Of a DNA stretch of 64,000 nucleotides, positions 17,344-25,613 are shown in pieces. Position 1 is the stretch's first letter; each line of letters starts with the position of its first letter. The position numbers and the translations under genes are program-made. Source of the DNA: Pseudomonas fluorescens (GTDB lineage: Bacteria > Pseudomonadota > Gammaproteobacteria > Pseudomonadales > Pseudomonadaceae); the NCBI RefSeq assembly GCF_001902145.1, contig NZ_MRST01000026.1, forward strand, positions 240,342 through 304,341. The letters run 5' to 3'. The notes beneath the pieces were generated by a model. The model was not told the DNA's origin. It searched no databases and was given only the letters and a program-made list of their open reading frames with translations.

Positions 17344-18198
17344 TTAGTCGCCCGTTGCTATTTCCCGGGCTGGATCAGTAATCCACTCACTCCACGACCC
17401 CGCATACAACCTGCCCAACGGGTACCCCGCCAGGCTCAACGCAAACAGGTTATGGCACGCTGTCACCCCAGACCCGCAATACGCCACCAATTCCTGCGCC
17501 GGGCGCCCTTGCAACTGCGCGGCAAAGCGCTGCTTGAGCTGCTCGGCCGGCAGGAAGCGGCCGTCGCTGCCCAGGTTTTCACTGAAAGCCGCACATTGCG
17601 CGCCAGGGATATGCCCGGCAATCGGGTCGATGGGCTCCACTTCGCCACGAAAGCGCGGCTGGGCGCGGGCGTCGATCAAGGTCAGGCCGGGTTGGCCCAG
17701 GCGCTTTTGCAGGTGTTCGGCATCCAGCAGCAACCGATGATCCGGCGTACCGGCGAAGGCACCTGGCTCAACCACGGGCGCGTCCAGGCTCAGGGGGAAA
17801 CCGGCGGCATGCCAGGCCTTGAGGCCACCATCCAGAATAAACACGCCATCACGCTTGCCCAGCCAGGCCAGCAACCACCAGGCACGGGCGGCGTAGGCAC
17901 CGGGGCCGTCGTCATACAGCACCACATCGGTGTCGGCGCTGATACCCCAGGCCCGCAGTTGCCTGGCGAACGTGTCCGCCGCCGGCAAAGGATGACGACC
18001 GGTCACGCCCTTGATCACCGGGCTGCTCAGATGGCGCTCAAGGTCGGCGTATTGCGCGCCCTCGATATGCCCTTCGGCGTAACTGCACAAGCCGTAGTCC
18101 GGGTCTTCCAGGGCAAAGCGGCAGTCCAGGATCACCCACCCGCTCGACTGCTGGCGCTCGGCCAATTGCTGGGGGCTGATCAGTTGGGCAAGCGGCAT
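17344..18198 (-). CDS. 3-mercaptopyruvate/thiosulfate sulfurtransferase (two-domain rhodanese)
   Basis: The 284-residue cytosolic enzyme has an inactive N-terminal and an active C-terminal rhodanese domain. The active loop CGSGVTACHN matches the mercaptopyruvate sulfurtransferase type (CGSGVT) better than thiosulfate-specific rhodaneses. I chose the start at 18198 because an AGGAG lies 6 bases before it; the frame is open 21 bases further. Confidence 0.9.
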   Translation of the reverse strand: MPLAQLISPQQLAERQQSSGWVILDCRFALEDPDYGLCSYAEGHIEGAQYADLERHLSSPVIKGVTGRHPLPAADTFARQLRAWGISADTDVVLYDDGPGAYAARAWWLLAWLGKRDGVFILDGGLKAWHAAGFPLSLDAPVVEPGAFAGTPDHRLLLDAEHLQKRLGQPGLTLIDARAQPRFRGEVEPIDPIAGHIPGAQCAAFSENLGSDGRFLPAEQLKQRFAAQLQGRPAQELVAYCGSGVTACHNLFALSLAGYPLGRLYAGSWSEWITDPAREIATGD

Positions 18199-18231
18199 GA
18201 CTGACTCCTGTGAATACAAAGGGGAAAGGTC

Positions 18232-18903
18232 TTACTTCACTTCTTCCAGTGCCTGATTCAACGGCACGTAAAACTCTTTGAACAAGGCGTCCACCGCCTC
18301 TTTGGCCTGCGGCGTGACAAACCCCGCCTCCAGCACCAGCACCTGATAGACCCCGCGCTTGATCGCCTCGGCGCTCAGATGGGTGGATTTTTCATTGGTG
18401 GTACACAAAAAGCGCACCCACGAGGTGAGGATGATCCACGCATTCAGGGTCAGGGCTTCGGTTTGCACCGGGTCCATATTCAGGATGCCGGCATCGACAA
18501 AGCCCTGGTAGATCGCGCCGCCCTGGATCAGGCAACGCTGGGAAAAACGCCGGTAGCCGGTCGCCAGTTCCGGGTCGCTCTCCAGCAGGTGTTCGAGGTC
18601 GCGGTGCAGGAAGCGATAACGCCACATACCGGCCAATACGGCTTGCAGGTAAAAGCGTTTGTCCTCCACCACCATCGTGCGTCCCTGGGGTGGGCGCAGG
18701 AAACTGTCTACCAACGCTTCATATTCGCGGAACAGCACGGCGATGATCGCCTGCTTGTTAGGGAAGTGGTAGTACAGGTTGCCCGGGGAAATTTCCATGT
18801 GGGCGGCAATGTGGTTGGTACTGACACTGCGCTCGCCCTGCTGGTTAAAAAGCTCCAGGCTGGTTTGCACAATGCGCTCGCTGGTCTTTACTCGTGGTGC
18901 CAT
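18232..18903 (-). CDS. laoR: TetR-family regulator, LaoR-like
   Basis: The 223-residue repressor-type protein has an N-terminal helix-turn-helix (about 10-56: SVSTNHIAAHMEISPGNLYY) and a ligand-binding C-terminal domain. It is divergent from the aldehyde dehydrogenase gene. In P. aeruginosa the equivalent set PA0364-PA0367 was described as LaoABCR, oxidising long-chain alcohols from SDS and alkanes. The symbol is assigned by that synteny and is not experimentally shown here. Confidence 0.82.
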   Translation of the reverse strand: MAPRVKTSERIVQTSLELFNQQGERSVSTNHIAAHMEISPGNLYYHFPNKQAIIAVLFREYEALVDSFLRPPQGRTMVVEDKRFYLQAVLAGMWRYRFLHRDLEHLLESDPELATGYRRFSQRCLIQGGAIYQGFVDAGILNMDPVQTEALTLNAWIILTSWVRFLCTTNEKSTHLSAEAIKRGVYQVLVLEAGFVTPQAKEAVDALFKEFYVPLNQALEEVK

Positions 18904-18994
18904 AGGGGATCAGCTTCTATACACGGGATGGGGCATCTTACGGCCTAACCCGACCAGGATAAATCCGGATGTTACTGCAATGTTATTTGACAAC

Positions 18995-19012
18995 TTAGAG
19001 CAATGACTCTAA
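18995..19012. promoter_or_regulatory. Candidate operator between laoR and laoC
   Basis: TTAGAG and CTCTAA form a 6-base inverted repeat around CAATGA in the 145-base divergent intergenic region. Its size and location suit a TetR-family dimer site, 37 bases before the laoC start. Confidence 0.45.
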
Positions 19013-19048
19013 AAATCCAGGCAGACCAATAACAATCGGTGCCGCGCC

Positions 19049-20476
19049 ATGTCTGCCAACGTTGCCTACCTGCAAGATTCCCAGGTGCTGGATCAACTCC
19101 AGGACCTGTTCGACGCCCAACGCCGCGCCTATGCCGCCAACCCGATGCCGCCGGCCGGGCAGCGCCAGCAATGGCTCAAGGCCCTGCGGGATCTGCTGAG
19201 CGACGAACGCCAGGCGCTGATCAATGCCATCAGCCAGGATTTCAGCCATCGCAGTGCCGACGAAACCCTGTTTGCCGAATTGATGCCTAGCCTGCATGGC
19301 ATTCACTACGCGAGCAAACACCTCAAGGGCTGGATGAAACCTTCCCGCCGCGCTGTAGGCATTGCCTTCCAGCCTGCCTCAGCCAAAGTCATTTACCAGC
19401 CACTGGGCGTTGTCGGCGTCATCGTGCCGTGGAACTACCCGCTGTACCTGGCCATCGGCCCGCTGGTGGGGGCGTTGGCTGCCGGTAACCGAGTAATGCT
19501 CAAGCTCAGCGAGTCCACGCCGGCCACCGGTGAGCTGCTCAAGGCGTTGCTGGCCAAGATCTTCCCCGAGGACCTGGTGTGCGTCGTGCTGGGCGAGGCT
19601 GACGTGGGTATGGCGTTTTCCAAGTTGCGCTTCGATCACCTGCTGTTCACCGGCGCGACCAGCATAGGCAAGCACGTGATGCGTGCGGCGGCCGAAAACC
19701 TCACGCCGGTGACCCTGGAGCTGGGCGGCAAATCGCCAGCCATTGTCTCGGCCGACGTACCGCTCAAGGATGCTGCCGAACGCATCGCCTTCGGCAAAAC
19801 CTTGAACGCCGGACAAACCTGCGTGGCGCCAGATTATGTGCTGGTACCGGAAGATCGCGTGGAGGGCTTTGTCGAGGCGTATTCCGAAGCCGTGCGCGGG
19901 TTTTATCCGACGCTGGCCGACAACCCGGACTACACCGCCATCATCAACGAACGCCAACTGGCCCGGCTCAATGCCTACGCCAAGGACGCCACCGACAAAG
20001 GCGCCACCCTGATCCCGCTGTACGAGCAAGGCCAGGCTCGACGAATGGCCCACAGCCTGCTGTTGAATGTCAGCGACGACATGACCGTGATGCAGGACGA
20101 AATCTTCGGCCCGCTCCTGCCCATCGTGCCGTATCGCGGCCTTGACCAAGCCTTTGCCTACATCAACCAGCGCCCACGCCCACTGGCCCTGTATTACTTC
20201 GGCTACAACAAAGGCGAACAAGCGCGGGTGCTCCACGAAACCCATTCCGGCGGTGTATGCCTGAACGACACCTTGCTGCACGTCGCCCAGGACGATATGC
20301 CGTTCGGTGGCATCGGCCCGTCAGGCATGGGCCATTACCACGGTCACGAAGGTTTCCTGACGTTCAGCAAGGCCAAGGGTGTGCTGGTCAAACAGCGCCT
20401 GAACGCGGCGAAGTTGATCTACCCGCCCTATGGCAAGTCAATCCAGAAGCTGATCCAGAAGCTGTTTATCCGCTGA
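19049..20476 (+). CDS. laoC: Aldehyde dehydrogenase, LaoC-like (coniferyl aldehyde dehydrogenase type)
   Basis: The 475-residue NAD(P)-dependent enzyme oxidises aldehydes to acids. VPWNYPLYLAIGP and FTGATSIGKHV line the cofactor site; Glu224 (LELGGK) and Cys258 (NAGQTC) are catalytic. The sequence is of the type annotated as coniferyl aldehyde dehydrogenase. Its position next to a GMC dehydrogenase and a TetR gene fits LaoC acting on long-chain aldehydes. A basic, Lys-rich hydrophobic C-terminal tail (KSIQKLIQKLFIR) may attach it to the membrane. Confidence 0.88.
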   Translation: MSANVAYLQDSQVLDQLQDLFDAQRRAYAANPMPPAGQRQQWLKALRDLLSDERQALINAISQDFSHRSADETLFAELMPSLHGIHYASKHLKGWMKPSRRAVGIAFQPASAKVIYQPLGVVGVIVPWNYPLYLAIGPLVGALAAGNRVMLKLSESTPATGELLKALLAKIFPEDLVCVVLGEADVGMAFSKLRFDHLLFTGATSIGKHVMRAAAENLTPVTLELGGKSPAIVSADVPLKDAAERIAFGKTLNAGQTCVAPDYVLVPEDRVEGFVEAYSEAVRGFYPTLADNPDYTAIINERQLARLNAYAKDATDKGATLIPLYEQGQARRMAHSLLLNVSDDMTVMQDEIFGPLLPIVPYRGLDQAFAYINQRPRPLALYYFGYNKGEQARVLHETHSGGVCLNDTLLHVAQDDMPFGGIGPSGMGHYHGHEGFLTFSKAKGVLVKQRLNAAKLIYPPYGKSIQKLIQKLFIR

Positions 20477-20505
20477 TAACCGCCACCTTCGGGACAATAA
20501 AAACA

Positions 20506-21051
20506 ATGAACCCCAGCCTGACTGATTCACCCGCGCTGTCACGGCGCGGCGTCTTGAAAATCGGCCTGTGTGCCAGCGCCTTCCTCGCCACCGCCGGGTT
20601 GGGTGCCAGCCTCAGCGGTTGCTCCAGCAGTACGCCGGCCAGCGGCTTTGCAATGTTGCGCACCAGCGACTTGCCGTTCTTGCGGGCGGTGATCCCGGTG
20701 CTGCTGGAAGGCGCGGCCAGTGCCGAACAAGTGCTTGCCGGTATTGAGGGCACCCTGAAAAAGCTCGATTACAGCCTGCAGCACTTGTCACCCGAGATGT
20801 TCAAGCTCACCCAGCAATTATTCGACGTACTGGGCATGGGCATCACCCGCGGCCCCCTGACCGGTATCTGGGGCAGTTGGGAAAACGCCAACAGCGAACA
20901 GATCCGCAATTTCTTGCACCGCTGGGAAAACAGTTACCTGAACCTTTTGCGCATGGGCCAGGGCTCGCTGCTCAAGCTGGTGATCATGGCCTGGTACTTC
21001 CGGCCCGAGTCCTGGGCCCATTGCGGCTACCCCGGCCCGCCCAAGATCTAG
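20506..21051 (+). CDS. laoB: Tat-signal small protein, LaoB-like partner of the GMC dehydrogenase
   Basis: The 181-residue protein starts at 20506; longer reads overlap laoC and lack support. The N-terminus carries a twin-arginine motif (SRRGVLK) before a hydrophobic stretch that ends LSGCSS, which also resembles a lipobox. No catalytic motif is visible. It sits between laoC and laoA (53 bases before laoA). I infer that it exports or anchors LaoA, much as small Tat-bearing subunits escort other GMC dehydrogenases. Confidence 0.8.
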   Translation: MNPSLTDSPALSRRGVLKIGLCASAFLATAGLGASLSGCSSSTPASGFAMLRTSDLPFLRAVIPVLLEGAASAEQVLAGIEGTLKKLDYSLQHLSPEMFKLTQQLFDVLGMGITRGPLTGIWGSWENANSEQIRNFLHRWENSYLNLLRMGQGSLLKLVIMAWYFRPESWAHCGYPGPPKI

Positions 21052-21104
21052 CCTGGGCAATCCCCCAAGATTGCATCTTCCTACAAGAATAAGAGAGCAC
21101 ACCT

Positions 21105-22700
21105 ATGCCCGTACCCGATCTGTTCCGCGACGGCCTGGCCCGTGGCTGGAAAACCCACAATGGCGCCGCCCTGGATAACGACCTGACCTTGGAAGCGGAT
21201 GTCGCCATCATCGGCAGCGGCGCCGGGGGCGGTACCACCGCCGAAATCCTCAGCGCCGCCGGCTATAAAGTGTTGCTGATCGAAGAAGGCCCGCTCAAGA
21301 CCAGCAGTGACTTCAAGCTGCTGGAAGACGAAGCCTACGCCAGCCTTTACCAGGAAGGCATCGGGCGGATGAGCAAGGACGGCGCTATCACCATCCTGCA
21401 GGGCCGGGCCGTGGGCGGTACCACTTTGATCAACTGGACCTCCAGCTTTCGCACCCCTGACGCTACCCTCTCGCATTGGGCCAGCGAATATGCGGTCAAA
21501 GGCCACAGCAGCGCCGAAATGGCGCCCTGGTTCGAAAAAATGGAACAGCGCCTAGGCATCGCGCCGTGGGCGCTGCCGCCGAATGCCAACAACGATGTGA
21601 TCCGCAAAGGCTGCGAAAAGCTCGGCTACAGCTGGCATGTGATCCCGCGCAATGTGCGCGGCTGCTTCAACCTGGGATATTGCGGCATGGGCTGCCCGGT
21701 CAACGCCAAGCAGTCGATGCTGGTAACGACCATCCCGTCCACGCTGGAAAAGGGCGGCGAACTGCTTTACCTGGCCCGCGCCGAACGGCTCACATACAGC
21801 GGCGACACCATTAGCAGCCTCGAATGCGTGGCCATGGACGAACGCTGCGTAGCGCCTACAGGGCGCAAGATCAGCGTGAAAGCCAAGCACTATGTGCTGG
21901 CGGGTGGCGGCATCAACAGCCCGGCCCTGCTGATGCGTTCGGACGCACCCGACCCGCACTCGCGGCTGGGCAAGCGCACCTTCCTGCACCTGGTCAATTT
22001 CTCCGCAGGGCTGTTCGACGAGGTGATCAACCCCTTCTACGGTGCGCCGCAATCCATCTACTCCGACCATTTCCAATGGCAGGACGGCACTACCGGCAAA
22101 ATGTCCTACAAACTGGAAGCACCGCCCCTGCATCCAGGCCTGGCGAGCACCCTGTTTGGTGGCTATGGCAACCAGAACGCCTTGGATATGAACCAATTAC
22201 CCCACACCCACGCCATGCTCGCCCTGCTGCGCGACGGCTTTCACCCCGACAGCCCGGGCGGCACGGTGGAATTACGCGGTGACGGCACCCCAGTGCTCGA
22301 CTATCAGGTCTCGCCCTATGCCTGGGACGGCCTGCGCCGGGCCTTCCACAGCATGGCCGAGATTCAGTTCGCGGCGGGGGCCAAATCGGTCAAGCCCCTG
22401 CATCACGACGCGCGCTTTGTGAACAACTTGGCCGAAGCGCGCAGCGTGATCGACGGTCTGAACCTGGAACTGCATCGCACCACCCTGGGCAGCGCCCACG
22501 TGATGGGCGGTTGCGCCATGGGTGAAGAACCGAAAAATGCCGTTGCCGACAGCCTGGGTCGCCATCATCAGTTGCGTAACCTGTCGATCCACGACGGCTC
22601 GCTGTTCCCCACCAGCATTGGCGCAAACCCGCAATTGTCGGTGTACGGATTGACCGCGCAACTGGCGACAGCATTGGCCGAACGTCTGAAAACGGCATGA
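21105..22700 (+). CDS. laoA: GMC-family FAD alcohol dehydrogenase, LaoA-like
   Basis: The 531-residue flavoprotein has a Rossmann motif VAIIGSGAGGGTTAEIL (about 33-49). A second GMC block is GGTTLINWTSSFRTP, and FNLGYCGMGCPVNAKQSM adds Cys-rich sequence. The C-terminal HVMGGCAMG and GANPQLSVYGLTAQLA segments hold the active-site region. It has no signal peptide, consistent with hitch-hiking on the Tat-bearing LaoB. The likely substrates are long-chain alcohols. Confidence 0.88.
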   Translation: MPVPDLFRDGLARGWKTHNGAALDNDLTLEADVAIIGSGAGGGTTAEILSAAGYKVLLIEEGPLKTSSDFKLLEDEAYASLYQEGIGRMSKDGAITILQGRAVGGTTLINWTSSFRTPDATLSHWASEYAVKGHSSAEMAPWFEKMEQRLGIAPWALPPNANNDVIRKGCEKLGYSWHVIPRNVRGCFNLGYCGMGCPVNAKQSMLVTTIPSTLEKGGELLYLARAERLTYSGDTISSLECVAMDERCVAPTGRKISVKAKHYVLAGGGINSPALLMRSDAPDPHSRLGKRTFLHLVNFSAGLFDEVINPFYGAPQSIYSDHFQWQDGTTGKMSYKLEAPPLHPGLASTLFGGYGNQNALDMNQLPHTHAMLALLRDGFHPDSPGGTVELRGDGTPVLDYQVSPYAWDGLRRAFHSMAEIQFAAGAKSVKPLHHDARFVNNLAEARSVIDGLNLELHRTTLGSAHVMGGCAMGEEPKNAVADSLGRHHQLRNLSIHDGSLFPTSIGANPQLSVYGLTAQLATALAERLKTA

Positions 22701-22803
22701 AAAGACAGGGTATTCACGGTATCTATCTACATAAGTCGACTTGGCCCACCGGTAATGCTGCGATACCATCCGGTTCCCCAACGGACTCCGCCAGGACGAC
22801 GCG

Positions 22804-23283
22804 ATGAACCGAGTGTTGTACCCAGGTACCTTCGACCCGATTACCAAAGGCCATGGCGATCTGGTCGAGCGCGCCTCTCGCCTGTTCGACCATGTGATCA
22901 TCGCGGTCGCGGCCAGCCCCAAGAAAAACCCGCTGTTTCCCCTGGAACAGCGCGTGGAGCTGGCGCAAGAGGTCACCAAGCACCTGCCGAATGTGGAAGT
23001 AGTGGGCTTTTCGACATTGCTGGCGCATTTCGCCAAGGAACAGAACGCCAATGTGTTCCTGCGTGGCCTGCGCGCGGTGTCGGACTTCGAATACGAATTC
23101 CAGCTGGCCAACATGAACCGCCAACTGGCGCCGGACGTGGAAAGCCTGTTCCTCACGCCGTCGGAGCGTTATTCGTTCATTTCCTCGACGTTGGTTCGTG
23201 AAATCGCCGCTTTGGGCGGAGATATCACCAAGTTCGTGCACCCAGCCGTGGCCGATGCGCTGACGCTGCGCTTCAAGAAGTAA
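22804..23283 (+). CDS. coaD: Phosphopantetheine adenylyltransferase CoaD
   Basis: It transfers AMP to 4'-phosphopantetheine in coenzyme A synthesis. The 159 residues begin with YPGTFDPITKGH, which contains the nucleotidyltransferase (T/H)xGH motif. RGLRAVSDFEYEFQLANMNR and the ISSTLVREIA motif are family signatures. Confidence 0.97.
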   Translation: MNRVLYPGTFDPITKGHGDLVERASRLFDHVIIAVAASPKKNPLFPLEQRVELAQEVTKHLPNVEVVGFSTLLAHFAKEQNANVFLRGLRAVSDFEYEFQLANMNRQLAPDVESLFLTPSERYSFISSTLVREIAALGGDITKFVHPAVADALTLRFKK

Positions 23284-23385
23284 GGCTGCTCGGTCGGTGC
23301 CTGCTCGCACTGCGGGCGCCAATGCGGCACAATTGCGCGCATTAGTTTTCAGATGCCTTGGCAGAGTGCCCTGGCAGGAGTTTCC

Positions 23386-23637
23386 ATGTCCCTGATCATC
23401 ACCGACGATTGCATCAACTGCGACGTCTGCGAACCCGAGTGCCCGAACGCCGCCATTTCCCAAGGCGAAGAGATCTACGTGATCGACCCCAACCTGTGCA
23501 CCCAGTGCGTCGGCCACTACGACGAACCGCAGTGCCAGCAGGTTTGCCCGGTCGATTGCATCCCGCTGGATGAAGCACACCCTGAGACTGAAGAGCAGTT
23601 GATGGAGAAATACCGCAAGATTACCGGCAAGGCTTGA
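23386..23637 (+). CDS. fdx: YfhL-type 2[4Fe-4S] ferredoxin
   Basis: The 83-residue protein starts at 23386 (MSLIITDDC) behind a GGCAGGAG ribosome site. Two cluster motifs, CINCDVCEPEC and CTQCVGHYDEPQCQQVCPVDC, carry the usual 8 Cys plus the insertion typical of the Allochromatium-type ferredoxins next to coaD. It is a low-potential electron carrier with no known partner here. Confidence 0.93.
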   Translation: MSLIITDDCINCDVCEPECPNAAISQGEEIYVIDPNLCTQCVGHYDEPQCQQVCPVDCIPLDEAHPETEEQLMEKYRKITGKA

Positions 23638-23660
23638 ACGTCTTTAGTGCCTGTGAGGCC

Positions 23661-23684
23661 CCATCGGGGGCTTGCCCCCGATGG
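23661..23684. terminator. GC-rich hairpin (solitary REP) between fdx and mutM
   Basis: CCATCGGGGGC and GCCCCCGATGG form a perfect 11-bp stem around TT. It lacks a T-run, so it is either a weak terminator or a lone REP of the GGGGGCTTGCCCCC type. Confidence 0.55.
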
Positions 23685-23707
23685 CGATATCAGCCATCAC
23701 ACAACAC

Positions 23708-24520
23708 TCAGCTCTGGCACTTGGGGCAAAACACACTCGCCCGCTGCCCCAGCACCACATTGCGCAGCTCAGTGCCGCAGACCTTGCACGCCTCGCCGCC
23801 GCGGCCATATACGAACAATTCCTGCTGGAAATACCCAGGCTGCCCATCGCCGCCGATAAAGTCCCGCAACGTGGTACCGCCCCGCTCAATGGCAGCGGCC
23901 AGCACCCGCTTGATCTCAATCGCCAGCTTCAAATAACGCCCGCGTGAAATACCCCCGGCGGCGCGGCGCGGGTCAATCCCCGCTGCAAACAGCGCCTCTG
24001 TCGCATAGATATTGCCCACGCCCACCACCACTGCGTTGTCCATGATGAACGGCTTCACCGCCATGGACTTGCCGCGAGACAGCTGGAACAGGCGCTCGCC
24101 ATCAAACAGGTCGGTCAACGGCTCCGGCCCCAGCCGCATCAGCAGCTCATGGTTGTGCGGGTCGAGGCTCCAGAGCATCGCGCCGAAGCGCCGCGGGTCG
24201 GTGTAGCGCAGGGCCATACCCGATTCCAGCTCGATATCCACATGTTCATGCTTGGCCGCCGGCATGCCGACTTCCACCAGGCGCAAGTTGCCCGACATGC
24301 CCAGGTGGCTGATCAAGGTGCCCACTTCGGCATTGATCAACAGGTATTTGGCCCGGCGCTCCACCAGCACGATGCGCTGCCCCGACAGGCGCACATCCAG
24401 GTCTTCCGGAATCGGCCAGCGCAGGCGCCGCTCACGCACTACCACGCGGCTGACGCGCTGGCCTTCCAGGTGCGGGGCAATCCCGCGCCGCGTGGTTTCG
24501 ACTTCTGGTAACTCGGGCAT
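23708..24520 (-). CDS. mutM: Formamidopyrimidine-DNA glycosylase MutM
   Basis: It removes 8-oxoguanine and formamidopyrimidines and cleaves the abasic site. The 270-residue enzyme begins MPELPEVETTRRGI, providing the catalytic Pro and Glu. The helix-two-turn-helix (VVGVGNIYATEALF) and the C-terminal CxxC...CxxC zinc finger (CKVCGTELRN...CPKCQS) are intact. The HDOD gene lies 21 bases upstream on the same strand. Confidence 0.97.
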   Translation of the reverse strand: MPELPEVETTRRGIAPHLEGQRVSRVVVRERRLRWPIPEDLDVRLSGQRIVLVERRAKYLLINAEVGTLISHLGMSGNLRLVEVGMPAAKHEHVDIELESGMALRYTDPRRFGAMLWSLDPHNHELLMRLGPEPLTDLFDGERLFQLSRGKSMAVKPFIMDNAVVVGVGNIYATEALFAAGIDPRRAAGGISRGRYLKLAIEIKRVLAAAIERGGTTLRDFIGGDGQPGYFQQELFVYGRGGEACKVCGTELRNVVLGQRASVFCPKCQS

Positions 24521-24541
24521 GTGTACCTCTTGAATGACGGG

Positions 24542-25408
24542 TCAGTGCGCGCCCAGTTCGCGGATCGACAACTTCAGGCTTTCGAAGTCGTAATCCGACA
24601 GGCCCACGTAATCCAGTACAAGATGGCCGATGGCATTCCACTCATGGTCCACCGCCTGGTTACCCAGTACGCGATAGGACGAACAGATATGCTCGGCCAT
24701 CTTCAAAATGGCCAGCAGGTTCTTGAGCTGCGGGTTGCGCGACGTCTCATCGCTGAAAATCGCCAGGGCGTTGTGGTGATTGGCGATGGCGTCGGTCACA
24801 TGCTCCGGCAGGCGCCAGGACTTGGCGGTGTAGTAGCCGACTACCGCATGGTTGGTGTGGAACGCTTTGTTTTCGGTGTCGACCACGCGGCACTCCGGCC
24901 CTGCATTGGCATAGGCCTGCTCCAGCACCGCCATGTAATTGGGGAAGCGCTTGAGCATCAACGGCACGCCGCAATCGTGGAACAGCCCCAATGCATAAGC
25001 TTCGTCGACCGCCTGGGAGCCGGTGCGCTTGGCCAGGGTCAAGCAGGTCATGGCCACGTCCTGGGCCGTGTCCCAGAAGCGGTTGAGGGTGACAATGGTG
25101 TCGTCGCTCATCTCGCCCTTGATCGATAGCGCATTGATCAGGTTGATGACCGAGCGGCTGCCCAGCAGGTTCACCGCACGCTGGATCGAGGCAATCTTGT
25201 TGCTCAGGCCGTAATACGACGAATTGACGATTTTCAGCAACGCGCCGGACAAGCCCGGGTCCTGGGCGATCAGCCGGGCGATCGCTTCCAGGTCCGGGTC
25301 GGGCATGTACTGCTCCATCTGCAAATCCACCATGATTTGCGGCTGGGGCGGCACGCTGATGCCTTGCAGGGCCTGTTGGATCTGCTCGGCGGAAAGCTCT
25401 TGGGACAT
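24542..25408 (-). CDS. HDOD-domain protein
   Basis: The 288-residue protein carries one HDOD domain, a non-catalytic relative of HD phosphohydrolases. IARLIAQDPGLSGALLKIVNSSYYG and LGLFHDCGVPLMLKRFP are its core blocks. HDOD proteins typically act in signalling. No receiver or other output domain is attached, and its role is unknown. Confidence 0.88.
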   Translation of the reverse strand: MSQELSAEQIQQALQGISVPPQPQIMVDLQMEQYMPDPDLEAIARLIAQDPGLSGALLKIVNSSYYGLSNKIASIQRAVNLLGSRSVINLINALSIKGEMSDDTIVTLNRFWDTAQDVAMTCLTLAKRTGSQAVDEAYALGLFHDCGVPLMLKRFPNYMAVLEQAYANAGPECRVVDTENKAFHTNHAVVGYYTAKSWRLPEHVTDAIANHHNALAIFSDETSRNPQLKNLLAILKMAEHICSSYRVLGNQAVDHEWNAIGHLVLDYVGLSDYDFESLKLSIRELGAH

Positions 25409-25443
25409 AAGTACACACTCTGGGCTAGGCGCGAATTCTACCC

Positions 25444-25543
25444 TGTAGGAGCGAGCTTGCTCGCGAAAAACTTAAGAGCGCCGCGTCAATCCTGGATGCC
25501 CGCGTCATCGTTAACGTTTTTCGCGAGCAAGCTCGCTCCTACA
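25444..25543. repeat. Type-A REPIN (subfamily A2)
   Basis: Inverted type-A arms flank a spacer with GAGCGCCGCGTCAATCCTGG and CGTCATCGTTAACG. The spacer recurs at 49127 and, inverted, at 33897 and 52815. Confidence 0.9.
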
Positions 25544-25613
25544 GTCCATCAGGCTAAGCCGCGAAAGGTCATACAACACGGTATACTCCCGCTCTTTTTT
25601 CCGGAGCGACGTC

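Noticed and set aside
20257..20505. A longer N-terminus for the Tat-signal gene
   Set aside because: The extension overlaps the conserved end of the aldehyde dehydrogenase and would bury the twin-arginine signal, which should be near the N-terminus.
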